64,000 nt of DNA, from NCBI RefSeq assembly GCF_019925205.1, contig NC_083566.1, positions 32,054,001 through 32,118,000 of the forward strand, read 5' to 3'. Below, piece by piece: positions 50,201 through 63,030 of the stretch. The notes beneath the pieces were generated by a model. It did no database searches. It saw only the letters and a program-made list of their open reading frames with translations, and had not been told where the DNA came from. The stretch comes from Metopolophium dirhodum. Its lineage: Eukaryota > Arthropoda > Insecta > Hemiptera > Aphididae. Position 1 is the stretch's first letter; each line of letters opens with the position of its first letter. A program made the position numbers and the translations under genes.

Positions 50201-53200
50201 ATCTTGTTTTAAATTTTCAATCCTTAGCTATAAAAGTTGAATATTTTATACATTTTTAACAAAATAGTTATTTGTAAATTTTCAATTTTAGGCTGGTAAC
50301 AGTTTTGAAATATTTTGACTCTTTTTCAGCTAGTTATAGCCTAGTGAATTTTTTAGAAATTTGTATATTTTTTTATATGTATTCTCGATAAAAACTTTTT
50401 CACTTGGTAAAAAAGCTTGGAATTTTAATACAAGGTTCCTCATAAGTCATAAGTTTCATTAATGTAAGCTGAAAAATATCAGAAATACATAGCCACGATT
50501 ATTTTTATATGTATTTTAAGTTCAAATTTGAACAAAATTCATCAAAACTTCGAAAATTTTCAAACTATTTTTCTGTTAAAAATTCATAAATGTTTTCCTT
50601 TTCATAGCTAACATTAGAAATTTTATTAGATGATTTCACCTAAGTTTTTATACTTGTACAACAAAAGTTTACTTAAGCGGAACATCAATTTCTGATGAGC
50701 TTTTAAACTCATAATTTATACAATATTTGATATTCAGCGGTAAATGATCGAATTCCAACTAACCGATTTTTATGTTTTTTAGTGTTTCTAAAACGAATAA
50801 CCGTAGACTCTAGAAATATACACCAAATATTTATATTTGGATTTTCCATACCTTGTAAAATTTTCAAACTATTTTACTGTTTTTGAGCCATTGATAGCCA
50901 TTATAATTTTTTCAAATTTTTAATTTATTGTATACCAAGTATGCTAAGGCGACACAATGTCATAATTTTATTGTTTTTCGTATACATTGAATCGAATCAC
51001 AATTCTTAAAAATTGCAAGCTTTGCTAAATGTAATTTGCCTACTTTCAACGAAATAATTTAATTTAGAAGCTCTTCACTAAACGTAGGACGGATGTAGTT
51101 AATAGTATGGTTTGATTATTTGGAATGCATAATGTTGTACCAATTGAGACAGTTAGAATTCAATAGACATTTTTTGAAATACATTATTGAATTAATTGTA
51201 GCAGTTCCGTAAAAATTGTTTACTGAACCACATTGTAATATTGTACTTGTTAAAAAATCCAAAAGCCTATGCAAATGTTGTCACTAAGATAAAAGGTATC
51301 AGATTTATCTTTTTATTTTAATATACGTCAATTTAAAAATGTTAATTAAATTATTTTTAACCCTTTTCGAAACAAATAGTTGTGTATTTTTTTTGCTAAC
51401 GTCGTTTTAACAAAATGTTGTTAACTATATGTAAATAAAATTCTCTGCGGGGACCTGTAAAGATCCTTGCATATCCACTCATTATTATTAAATATAAATA
51501 AGCATATTTTTAACTCTTTTAACAAAGTTGATTATAAGACTCAGTAAAATGGTGTATTTACGAAGTTTTTTTTATTGTCAACTTCGTTGTGCATTACTCT
51601 TAATCGAACCACGGTTGGTCTCAAGTCAACGACATAACTGTTTCCATATAAATTTCCCATGGGGGTTAAAGTTTTAGCTTTGACATTAGCGAATTGACGC
51701 ATTTTTATTTTTCAAAATATGTGTATGAAAACATTAAAAAATGAAATATATTCTTGAAAAACTACTAAAGAAATCTACTTAAATATTGTTTGATTTTGGG
51801 TAAAAACAAGTACAAAATCTAACAATTTTTGGAATTTTTACAAGAAAAAATATATGAAATCAAGCTACGCAGAATATTGTAATTAAATATTTAGAAAATA
51901 AATCGAATATAGAGTTTAGTTGACTGTTTATCGGTAAGGCAACCAAGACATGCAAATAAATGATATTTTATAATGGGTATATTTTTAATTTTGCTTTTTG
52001 TAATATTTTTTGTAAATCATTAAAAATGTTCCTACAAAAATTTGAATTGTTAAAAAATTAAAATTATTTTAAAATCAGTTTGCTAATTTTTCAAAAATTT
52101 TTTTTTTTTCAATTGAATACTATAAGCATTATAATACCACAATAAACATTTTTTAATAATATTTATTGCTATTTTTAAAATATTAAAGTAGGTATTATTT
52201 TTCTTAATAGTAGATTAAACACTTTCAATACTCTTAGTTATGTGAGTATTGGCAAATTACAATTTCGGTATTTCGGTTATTTTCCTTATTTTTGTCGAGT
52301 TTTTATCTGTCATTTTTTGTGATAAAAACTCGACAAAAATAAGGAAAATAACCGAAATACCGAAATTGTAATTTGCCAATACTCACATAACTAAGAGTAT
52401 TGAAAGTGTTTAATCTACTATTAAGAAAAATAATACCTACTTTAATATTTTAGTAACAGAAGTAACAAAATTAGACTTCTTAAATGTCAGTATTGAAAAA
52501 ATTTTTTAGTATTTAAATGTTGTCTAATAGGTAGACAAAAATGTCCGATACCTCATGTCTTACAAATATCAAAGTCATTCTTTAAGTTCCTAAGCGTATT
52601 ATTATTTTTTAGTACGATAAGATATATGTTTTATAATGGTGTAATATTATTTATCATAGTTTTATACACATAATAAAGAGAGAACATACTAATTTTATAC
52701 ATTTGTATGGATTTACTATATTTACATATAAAATAATAATAGGAGTTGCTTTTTTTTATTGGTTGGCAAATAACTTTTTCATTTTTCATTTAGTATGATT
52801 TGTTTGTGATATTAAAATTGTTTAATTTAAAATACAAATCTGATATTTTTTGATTAGGTATCAAAGTGGAGGAAGCAAACATTGCTGAAATGAATGGATG
52901 AACACGTATTACAATTTTTTTTATTAAATCTTATTTCATTATTACATTTTTTAGTCATATAAACATTCTTCGAACGTATCAAAGAAATGTCAACATTCAA
53001 CATACTAATACAACCACTTGACAAAAACAGGCTTTTATACTTATTTGATATAAAATTTTATCATTATTTATGTTAAATTTCATTAATACAAAGTTATTGC
53101 ATTTTTAATGATGCACGTCATTAATATCAATATTCTATAAATTAAATGGTGTAGGTAAGTATATAAAAAAAAAATTGATTTTATTAATATCATTAAAAAG

Positions 53201-56200
53201 TAAACACAAATAAATAATATTATTATTCTTGAATCATTATAAACTTTTTAAAATTACATCGTTATGTATTTCTGTGTTCAACTTAATTGATTTTAAAACG
53301 TTCTAATTAGGTTCGTAGTTATTAAAACGTTGTAAAATAACCATATTGATATTATTTTATTTTATTGTATTCTTAATTTTCTTATTTTCTATAATTTCCT
53401 TAAAAATATGTGTTTTTTAATATTTAGTTTCTTCATATACAGTAAAAAACCTGGATAAAATTAAAATTTAAAAAAATACTAAAGTTTAGTTGAGTTATTA
53501 ATTTTAATTTTGCACGGATACTTTGTTTTGTTGCAAATTGACTATCGATATGTTTTATTGGCTGAAATATATTATCAGTATTTCGAAATACTAAAGATAT
53601 GGTTTGTCTTTGTACCTATATTATTTTGTAAATAAGTGTAGAATATTTGTCGTTTATCCATTTGAATATTCTATGTAGGTATAGTATTATATTATTATTT
53701 TATGATCATTAGATTCAGAATATATGTTGTGAATATTCCATTGTTAATAATTAATATTTTATGAATATATAAGCTTAAAACTATTGATAACGTATTCATG
53801 GCATGATTATGAGAGCTACGTAAAGCTGCTTTAGGATTACTTATATTAGAAATTAGAACATTGATCGAAAGTTGATAGTATTATCAAGATTCAAAAATGT
53901 TACATTATTATGCTGTTATATTATCCAGATTAGAATTTTTCAAGCTACATCATGAATGTTTTAGTGATATAGTTGGGTGTATCGTATATCGTATATGTAA
54001 TCATATTTGCCTTGAAATATTAATATAGGTTGACGTTTACACTATTCATATAATCATATTAAAGAAACAAAAAGTTATTAACAAGGAACCCACAACGTGA
54101 CGTGTAATTTAATAAGTTATGATAAAAAAGTCTATCAATTTTAATTTGATTTATTAAAATGTAAACTTGTTTAAACAATTTTCAATAATATTATTTATAC
54201 AAATAATTTGATTACAATTCATCTATAATTAAATATGTATAAATGTTACTTAAATAAAATATATAATTGAAAAATTAAATGTTAAATTTTAATTTATAAG
54301 TATAACTATCTTGAATTTATTACGTTTCAATAATTATACGTAAGTCTACTAATTAATTTAATTGATACCACATACGGCATACCTAATAGTATAATAGAAT
54401 AAACATCTGATACGTAAACGTTGATGTTGTATTATTTAAACTCGTTAAATAATAAATTTACCTCTTTAAATTTAAAATACATTATCATTTCGAACAGACT
54501 TTATTTTTAGACGTTGAACAATTGTAAAATCGATTATCTTCTTAGCGAGCTTAAGGGTCGGTTTAATTGGAATGTACTCAACTTAATACACTTTTAATGA
54601 TGAGAAATAACTTTTTTTTTTAAATTTTTAACTCTCGAATGCATGACAATAGTACTTTTAACTAGTTTTGAGTCACCTCAAAGAGTTTATTTTGTCTTAA
54701 AAATGGGTTTACCTATACGTTGGTAGTCTTGGATTACATGATGATAGAACAGGTAATTTAATCAACTCGAAATGCACTTGTTTGTTGTAGTTTTATAATT
54801 CTCAGTTCTGAAAATTGAAAAGATATGAAGAACCGACGGTTACCTACATTGCTTTGGTAATTTAGTTTTAAATTATTATTAAATTAAAAGCTCCGAAAAT
54901 CGACGAAATAATTTAATAGATACCTGCGTCACATAAAAAAAAAACGAAACCACACTGATTATTTGCGTTTTTATACTCATTTTTTATACTTCATATTATC
55001 ACTGATTGAGAATTTGTATTATAAATCTCATTGATATTAAAATATATAATAAAGTTGAGACTCGAGTTACGATGACTCAAAAATCTTGATAACGTGAATT
55101 TTTTTCTTGCGCCTATTGAAGTGTTTATAAGTTGTATTTGAGGTGTATAACTCGAAACATTTTTAAATTAAATTTATTTTTATTCACCTCGGGATTCGTG
55201 TTATCGAGACTCCTCACTGTAGTATAATACAGTCTATATAGTATTATTATATATTATATTAATTTATATATTGTAATATGATTTTGCATTTTAAAATAAA
55301 AAACGTCACTTGGACTTGAATCACTGTGTTTGTGTTGTTTGACTCGTGATGTGCTATTAAAACTTCAGTTTGAATACCGACTTCATTAAATTCACTTACA
55401 GGAGGACAATGATTTTAATTTTGCACTTGTAAAACTAATTGTGTAACGAACCGATGCGTGTGTACCTTGAATTAAAACAAATGTTATCCAACTGTAAATG
55501 TCATGGTTCAATTAGTTGTTGCAATAAATAATTTTTAATTACTGATCACTATAAGAACATTTTATTTATTTATTCGAAAAATATTTATTTTTTTTACTAC
55601 CTATATCCATTTTAAAATGACTAACTTTTCATAAATAATAATTATTATTCAATACCTACTTATTTAGATAACATCTGAAGAAAATCAATCGAATTTAACA
55701 TAAAATATTTATAACTATATTTACGGAGTATTCTAAATGTCTGGGTTAACTTGAATATATTTTTTAGTTTCATTGAACTAGTGATTGTGGATAAACATTT
55801 TAAGCAATTGGCAATAGGTTTACTATTAACAATCGATTTTATGATTTTATAACTTTATAAGTCGAGTCTTAACTCTAATTTTGTACACTTCGAGTGGCTA
55901 TAAATCGCAAAATCCTGCTATAGAATAAAATATAATTAGTTTATAATCTTCTAAAAATTGATTTTCAAAAAAACTTTGATAAAAGTAAAAAAAACTATTA
56001 TTGTCCATTTTCAAAAGAAAACCTCAAAGAATTTTAGATATCTCGTCGAAGTTCAAAATACGGAAGACTCTCAATAATTATCCGCGGAATAGGGCGGAAC
56101 GGCAACCATGGGATAAGTGAATTCCGCGGTTAATCCGCAAAATACAAATTGAAACAAAAATGCTATTATTATATTATTAAAAGCATTATATTATAATGTA

Positions 56201-59200
56201 ATGTTAAATAGTATTAAAAGAAACATAGCTAAGTACACGTTGTATATTTAATTAATCATTAATTTAATACAATATACATATAACTTTTGTATATTTTATT
56301 TTTTCACAAATACATAATATTATAATCCACGGAAGATCACGGATAATCCACGAAGCGAATGATAGAAAGTTTAATGTATAATGATCATACTATTAGGGTT
56401 TTCAAACTTTTTGCCGTGACATTTATTATAATTTTCTATGTAAAATTAAATGTTCAAAATTATTAGAGTATTAGACTAAAAATGTTTAGATATCTTTGGC
56501 CATTTTTTCTTTCGTTGGTAACTACCGTACGTGATTATCGCCTGAGGCTACGATTTTACGAAACGTACGAACGCTGGAAAGACTTTAAGTCTCCACCCTA
56601 CGAGACAAACCTACGCTTCCCACACCACACCTAACACCTTAATCATAATCCATTCGCACGCCCACGCTCGAGCATAATCTTCTATATTTTACATTCAATC
56701 GCATCGTTTATATCCTCCATTAGCCACCTTAAACATTCAGCCGGGATTATGAATGCCATGGGCGCCTATAATTTCTTGCTGAACCCCAATCAGTCATCCG
56801 CTGACACTCACTTTCTGCTCGCGATATTTCTAGAAAAAATTTGAATAAATTTTTATCGTATTTCGTTATTATTTTTGCAATATAATATCACGTTATGCTG
56901 TAGCTACTGAAAAATTACTATGTAATTCAAACGTCATAACACTAAGCCATACTCAAGGAGATTGCATCGAAACATTTCAATTGACGGTGGGCATTCTACA
57001 ATAAATAGTCCGAGGTATAGATACCCGTAAATCTGTGACTGTAGCTACCGAGAGCCACTGACAAATTTTTAAATGTTCAAATAAACCTTATTTGATTTGT
57101 ACTTGTTCATTTTTTTCGATGGTTTTCTTATTCTGATTGTCTCGTCAGTTGAATATAAAATAATCACCGTATTATATTTATTTTTCATCCATAGGTTAGG
57201 TTAGGTCACATTGCATTTATTTGCAGCATATTATAATATTATGCGGTGCACAATTTTTAAAAAATACCAACATTTTTGAAAGAATTTGATTATTATTTTA
57301 TTTTTAAGAGAACGGTTATCTGAATTCTTTCATGGTTTTTTATAATAATATTTTTATTTTTATGAAAGTTTTAAGTAGGTTTTAAGCACCTATATAGAAT
57401 ATTAAGATATACAAATGTTCAAAAATCGCTTCAAAATTAAAAATATTATAAAAATTCGACGGGAATACTCAGACAATGTTTTACCTTTAAGTTTGATGTT
57501 AATCAATTAATTCGAATATTAAAGCTAACAACACAAAATTTGGAAGTTTGAAACACAAATTTGGTATGTGGTCGTTTTCAAGACGGAGATAACGTCATAT
57601 TATGTGGGTGTGACGTTCACTTAATTGGTGTATAAGTGTATAACACATAGGAACGTCTAATAAAATGTTTGGAGATCTATAATATAATACTATTGATTAT
57701 TAGAAGTGAAAGACTGTGCCATTGAAATATTGAATCTCTTATAACATCGAATTTATTTTAATTTTTCAGTACAGAAAATATCTCTTTGGGAGGGATTCAC
57801 GTCGTCATAATCTAATAATGGGAAAATAATTTTTGAGTCTTAAATTTTAAGTCTTGATTACGAGATTGTGTTAGGTACATAGGTAGTGTCTAGAATATTT
57901 TTGTTGACGTTTTCATCACAAAATATGAGCGTGCTATAAATTTGATTGTGAAGTTCCAAACTGGATATTCTTATAGTCGGCAGTTAATACGAACAGCAAA
58001 AAACTGATACCCATATTATTAAATTCCTACGCCACGGTGTCAGTGATCGATAATTTTTTAAACAAGCATTAGACAATTTAACATCGTCAATAAATCAATA
58101 AATAAATGAATGTTCATAGAGTTATAATTAATTATATCAATAGAAAAATCAACGATAATGCCAATAACTTTTTTCTATTTAATATTTTTGAAGTAGGAAA
58201 TGTTTTTCTGCAGTGTGAATGGTCAATAAGATTTATAGTATTTATCGATTATGCGTTGCGATGGACCCACGCGTGAACGATAATGTTATTATTTTCTACA
58301 GGTATCGCGCATTCCGTTTTTCAAAAAGTTTTCGAATTATTATTTGGACGCGTCTATTATTTGACTGTGTGGGTAGAATAATTCATATAGGCATGTAATA
58401 ATACAATAATATTTTAGAGGAGGTATAGCAAGAACCAAAGGATTAGAAGTACCAGATATAAGTCATCAGATATGAGTCCTCTTATTAAATAAAATTGACT
58501 CGTGGTCTTATTCTCCCAAAATAACTCTTATATATTTATTCAATACTTATTAATATATTAATTGACCAAAAGCACCAAACATATGATAAATACTACATGA
58601 ATAGGTGAAATTATGAAATTTATTGTACACTATTCACACATAGGTATAGAAAACATAATAATAATATATAAAACATTTATATTGTGTTCTCAGTTATCTA
58701 AAAAATTGCTTGTGTTCTTTATAAGCTAAAATAAAATAAAACTAGTAAAAACAGAAGATCTAAATAGGACGAAACTCACCTACAGGTATTTTAAAAGTAC
58801 CTACTAAACACTTTATGGGCTCTGTATGTATTACAATTTGTTCTCCACGCACCCTGTCAAATCCTGCACTGTTACCAGTGTTGAGTCGAGATAAATATAA
58901 TTTTATCTAGATAAAGATAAAGATAACTAAATTATTTATTTATCTAGATAAAGATGAAAATAATTTATTTAATAAATTAAATTATCTGGATAAATTAATC
59001 TAGATAACGGTGATTTTTATCTTAGATAACTGTGTAAATTAATAATCTCTATATATCTAGATAAAATCAACACTAACTGTTACTGCAGTTTGGGGCGTTA
59101 CATTATATTATATTATAATATCATTTCAGATCTCAGCTGGTCAGTTTTGTAAAAAACTACTTTAAAAAAGTGTTCGAGACTAATTTTAAATAATTTTATT

Positions 59201-60308
59201 AAAAAATTTTAAAATTTTATATTTTTTTTGTCAATTAGTTTATTAATACTTATAATAGGTACGGTTTTATTTTTATCATCTATTCCTAATTATAATTAAT
59301 ATTGGTCAATATTTGTTTGAGTATTTCATCAACTTAATTACAATTATTTAGAAATAGTAGGCAGGTATCTACCTAAAATTTAAAATTTAATTTTAGTCTT
59401 GTGTAGAAATTTGACAACTACCTTATTTTTTACTAACTAACAATATCTAATATTTATTAACTACTAATATTATATTCAAATTTAAATAATCATCAAGATT
59501 TAAACATGCATTTCATTGATTAAAGTTATAATATTAGGTACCTATTTAATTTATTAAATAATATCATTGTATCAATGGCCAATAGTATCACATAAATGCT
59601 TGATACATACCTACCTACATTAATTGAATAATATCATTAACTTAAAACTAGTATCAGTGATATTATTATGTTAAATTATTGAAACTTTGGCGGTGATCGT
59701 TCATTTTTGCACCAATTGCAAATATTTGAAAATGTAGGTCAGAATAAAAGTATTCGAAGGAAAGACTAAACAATTGTCAAGTATAGGTTAGGTTTTTAAT
59801 ATAGTAAAAATGTATTTACTTATACTCAAATACCTGTTGATAGATAGTATATTAATGCTGAATATGAGTATTCGAGGAAGAGTCGTGGCAGTTAAAAAAA
59901 CAATGATGGGCGAGAATCAATATTTTCAAGAAGAAAAATTCGATACGTATCGACATGGAATACCATTGCGTACCAACTCGTATCGAAGTCTGAGTCCGAT
60001 ACGGGTCGGTACGTATCGCTTGTAAATAGCGCGCGCGTGTAACTTCTCGAACGCTCGAAAATTGACCTGTTGCGTGACGATACACTCCGATTTCTTCCTC
60101 GGAAAACCTTCAATAATAATGGGAAACCGACTGAACCGGCCGAGCACTCACCGCCGTAAGAGTCGTTGTCGTCATCGTCGCCACCGGTGCCACCCCCAAT
60201 GCCGTCCGTCTCTCGTGGTCGTCGTTCCGCGGAGATCGTCCCCGACAGCGTGCCGGGCAACAGCATCATCGCGACGGCCAACAGCAGCCACGTCGTCGTC
60301 GGTCCCAT
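47231..60308 (-). CDS. Secreted Ser/Thr-rich mucin-like protein, unknown family
   Basis: Two exons on the minus strand. Exon 1, 60308 down to 60152 (52 codons plus one base), encodes a clear signal peptide, MGPTTTWLLLAVAMMLLPGT, with a likely cut after LSG or ISA. A Gly/Asp-rich stretch with GGTGGDDDDND follows, and the exon ends in a GTGAGT donor. Exon 2, 49623 down to 47231, begins after a TTTTTCAG acceptor; the split codon G/AA gives Glu and keeps the frame, for 849 aa in total. Mature protein: a short charged helix (EFEEKILRAWIEKLIERY), a Tyr/Pro-rich part (YPFLVNPFYQPSIYSSYIPL), then about 550 residues dominated by Thr, Ser, Asn, Pro and Lys with many potential glycosylation sites. It ends in a compact, probably helical domain (ELWYNHMYPQNALKNK ... 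LVPSRLGDPEKFVYIIYPWI). It has only two Cys in exon 2 and no membrane anchor. I do not recognise it; a mucin-like, matrix or salivary protein is possible. Extra exons in the 10.5-kb intron are not excluded. Confidence 0.8.
49840..50995. repeat. Rearranged copy of the dispersed repeat, minus then plus orientation
   Basis: 49840-50290 reads on the minus strand (GTGGATGTCACTCTGCTATA, then ACAGTAGGTTACAAGTGGGT). From about 50300 to 50995 the family sequence reads on the plus strand, ending near TTTTTCGTATACATTGAATC. This head-to-head arrangement also matches the start of the copy at 15368. It lies in the intron of the mucin-like gene. Confidence 0.7.
52176..52452. repeat. Perfect 132-bp inverted repeat with 13-nt loop
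   Basis: The arms at 52176-52307 and 52321-52452 are exact reverse complements over all 132 bases; the loop is 52308-52320. Complementarity stops abruptly at 52175/52453. There are no transposon-type ends, no target duplication that I can see and no open frame. It lies in the 10.5-kb intron of the mucin-like gene, so its pre-mRNA would contain a long perfect duplex. Confidence 0.97.
56494..56840. other. CpG- and GC-richer island in the mucin-like gene intron
   Basis: A sharply bounded stretch with many CG dinucleotides and runs such as CACACCACACCTAACACC, in otherwise very AT-rich DNA. The frames inside are short and interrupted. It could be an old element, an enhancer or an alternative promoter. 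No family recognised. Confidence 0.4.
58876..59075. mobile_element. 200-bp hAT-type MITE built of TATCTAGATA repeats
   Basis: It begins CAGTGTTGA and ends TCAACACTA (9-bp ends with one mismatch). It is flanked by a perfect 8-bp duplication ACTGTTAC (58868-58875 and 59076-59083). The body consists of imperfect copies of the palindrome TATCTAGATA followed by AAGATAA-type spacers. Confidence 0.88.
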
Positions 60309-60560
60309 CCGGAAAGGTCGCGGCAGATGAACGTCTATATAGCTCACGATTAATATCGTTAAACTAAGGATGTCCGCGTGCCGACGGGTTAAACGATATA
60401 ATGTATAATAATTATTGTGCGGACACGAGTGCCGGGACGTTTGCACGCTGCGTGGCGAAAACGACTCTCGAGCGTCAGCGTTTTTATTTTTTTTTCTTTC
60501 AGAATCGTTTGCTGTTTTTTGTTTTACTGTCGGTTTATATAATTTTTTTATTTGTTTTCT

Positions 60561-60562
<2 letters not shown>

Positions 60563-60612
<50 letters not shown>

Positions 60613-60625
60613 CACACACACACAA
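60563..60625. repeat. (CA)n microsatellite upstream of the mucin-like gene
   Basis: About 30 CA steps with a single interruption (a G at 60611), roughly 255 bp upstream of the minus-strand start codon. The frames that run through it are repeat artefacts. Confidence 0.95.
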
Positions 60626-61358
60626 ATCGGTCGAATATATTTTTGCACTCGCATTCGCGCGACCGGGACCGGACGAAATTCGGACGTATTTCAATTCGCA
60701 CGCGATTAATTCGACGATGTATATAATAATAATACAAAGTACAAACGTGTATTGTGTACAAATATTATTATTATTGTTGTTGTTGTTATCAACACTATTT
60801 TTCTTTTCATTGGGTTTCGTTGTTATTTATTGTTTTAAATCTCATCACAATAATATACATTAGGTACCTATAATACGTATATTACAGTATGAGCCGCGGC
60901 CGCTCGCCCGTTTGTTATCGTGGAAAACAATATTATTATAATACCACGACCGACCGTGTTCCACTTACGGCGTATTGCCGTATTGTACGTATTTGTATAG
61001 GTATAGTATATATGCTTAGATCTGACATGACGACTATGTTTAACACTATACCGGCATAGTTACGAAATGTCTGAATCGGTTCACGGATTGTTTAGCATGG
61101 AACCGAGGTATGCCCAAATCGTTTTCCGGTCAAGGGTGTCGGTGCCGGTTTTTCCAATTTTCGGAAATTATAGTATTTAATATTTTAGTTACTACCTTAG
61201 TTGTAATACTTTTCCACTAATCTACAGCTTGATATCTATTTAGGGGGGGGGGGGAGGGTTGATAGTCCATATACGGCGTACCTATATAATATCAATGACG
61301 ATTTATTCACATGAACAACTCTTACGCCCTGTAAGATAGTCAGATATCGTTAATTATC

Positions 61359-62789
61359 TTAGATTCTGAGCGATGAATGTATTGATTTTACAATGATATG
61401 TGTTTTTTTTAAATTTTTTTTTGTGTCTGTCATCACCTTTTAAGACAGTAAAAGTGTTTGGATTTTCTTCAACAGTAACTTTTCTGATAGGAAAGTGAAT
61501 CTAGTTGGTACTTTGGGGGGTCAAAAGTAGAAATTTCCCAGTGGTTTTCAAAAGTGACGTGAAAAACAAAAGAAAAATTAAGGAAAAACGGGAAATTTTA
61601 CGCAAAATCTGTTTTCGAGAAAATCGATTGTGGTTTTTGATGCAACTCTAAAACAAATGAACGTATATACATGAAATTTTCACTGGTTGTTTATATTTGC
61701 AATTTATATACATGATAAAATTTAAAAAATATTTCGATTTGTTTTGAACTGTTTAGGAACATTTTCAGTTACCAATTTTATTAGTAATTTTTTCTATGGA
61801 AGTCAATAAAACTTTATTTGTTAATCTAAAAAGCTTGAAACTTTAATACAAGGCTCCTACTATATTGTTACAATGATATTTGAAAAATATTAAAAATCCT
61901 TAGTCACAGTTTACATTTATAAGCATTTAAAGTTCAAATCTTGACAAAATACGTAAAAATGACGAAAATTTGTAAATTATTTTGAGTTAGATATTCATAA
62001 AACATTTTCTTTTTAAATCTAAGATTTTAAAATAAAATACAAGATTCCTCATAAGTTTGTCTACCTTTATCAAAAATAAAATGTCTACAAGAAAGTCAAA
62101 TTAAATTTTTATGAGCGTTTGAAATTCATATTTTTACAACATTTGATATCTACTCGATTTCTCATGTAACGATTTTCTTATTTTGTTGTAATTAAAAAAT
62201 GTATGACTGTAGATACTTGAAAATTTTACTGAATGTTTACATTAGCATTTTCTATACACAATAAAATTTTGAAAATAATTTGTCTCTTTTTGAGCTGTTT
62301 ACGGACATTGTCAGTTTTCAATTTTTTTAGTTTTTTTTTCTATAAATATCAATAAAATTTTATTTGTTGGGTAATAAAGCATGAACATTTAATACAAGGC
62401 TCCTGATATATCGATCCAATAGCAGTTGAAAAATATTACAAATACATAGGCACAATTTTTTTAATAAGCATTTAAAGTTCAAATTTTGACAAAATTTATC
62501 AAATTTATAATTTAATAATTATTTTGTAGTTAAAAATTTATAAAATGTTCAACTTTTATAGCTAAGGATTGAAAATTGAAAAAAAGGCTCCACGTAAATA
62601 GATTATATATACATTACTTTATTCACCATAATATCATTAAATATACTTGGTAATTTCATAGGCTGACTGAATCGTTTTTCTTATATAATGATATTATATC
62701 ATTGAATTCAAATTTAACAACATCCATTACAGTGACTCACTTGTAACCTACTATACAGCAGAGTGACATCCACTTACCCACCTTTTTTT
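61359..62789 (+). repeat. Full copy of the dispersed 1.43-kb repeat
   Basis: It has the same ends (TTAGATTCTGAGCG ... CCACTTACCCACCTTTTTTT), length and internal duplication as 25809-27239, with scattered differences and a small deletion near the left end. Non-coding. Confidence 0.85.
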
Positions 62790-62983
62790 ATTTAAAAGAA
62801 TCAAACATTTGTCCGGTCGGATCAAAGGCCGAATTTTAATTTTACTTTAAATAGTGATATGAAAATACGTTTTAAAAAAACAAATATTGTGCACTATTCA
62901 AATGGATATTTTAGCTTCTATAATATTATAAATTTGAAAATCGGGCTTTGATCCAACATGCAAAATGTTCTTTTTTTTTAAAT

Positions 62984-63030
62984 AAAAAAAAGTGGGTAAG
63001 TGGATGTCGCTCTGCTGTACAGATTATTCT
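62984..63030 (-). repeat. End fragment of the dispersed repeat
   Basis: An A-rich run followed by GTGGGTAAGTGGATGTCGCT and CTGCTGTACAG, the minus-strand version of the family's 3' end. Truncated after about 45 bp. Confidence 0.7.

Larger units (their letters stand above)
49624..60151 (-). other. 10.5-kb intron of the mucin-like gene
   Basis: Apart from the rearranged repeat (49840-50995), the perfect hairpin (52176-52452), the CpG-richer patch (56494-56840), a TTAAGAGG-type MITE trace (about 57566-57625) and the hAT MITE (58876-59075), I see only AT-rich sequence without supported exons. Frames at 59810-60025 overlap intron sequence next to exon 1 and are not convincing genes. Confidence 0.6.

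Noticed and set aside
60062..60863. Several plus- and minus-strand frames of 100-289 codons around 60 kb
   Set aside because: They run through the (CA)n tract or the antisense of the signal-peptide exon. Only the 52 codons from 60308 to 60152 on the minus strand have a start, signal peptide and matching donor.
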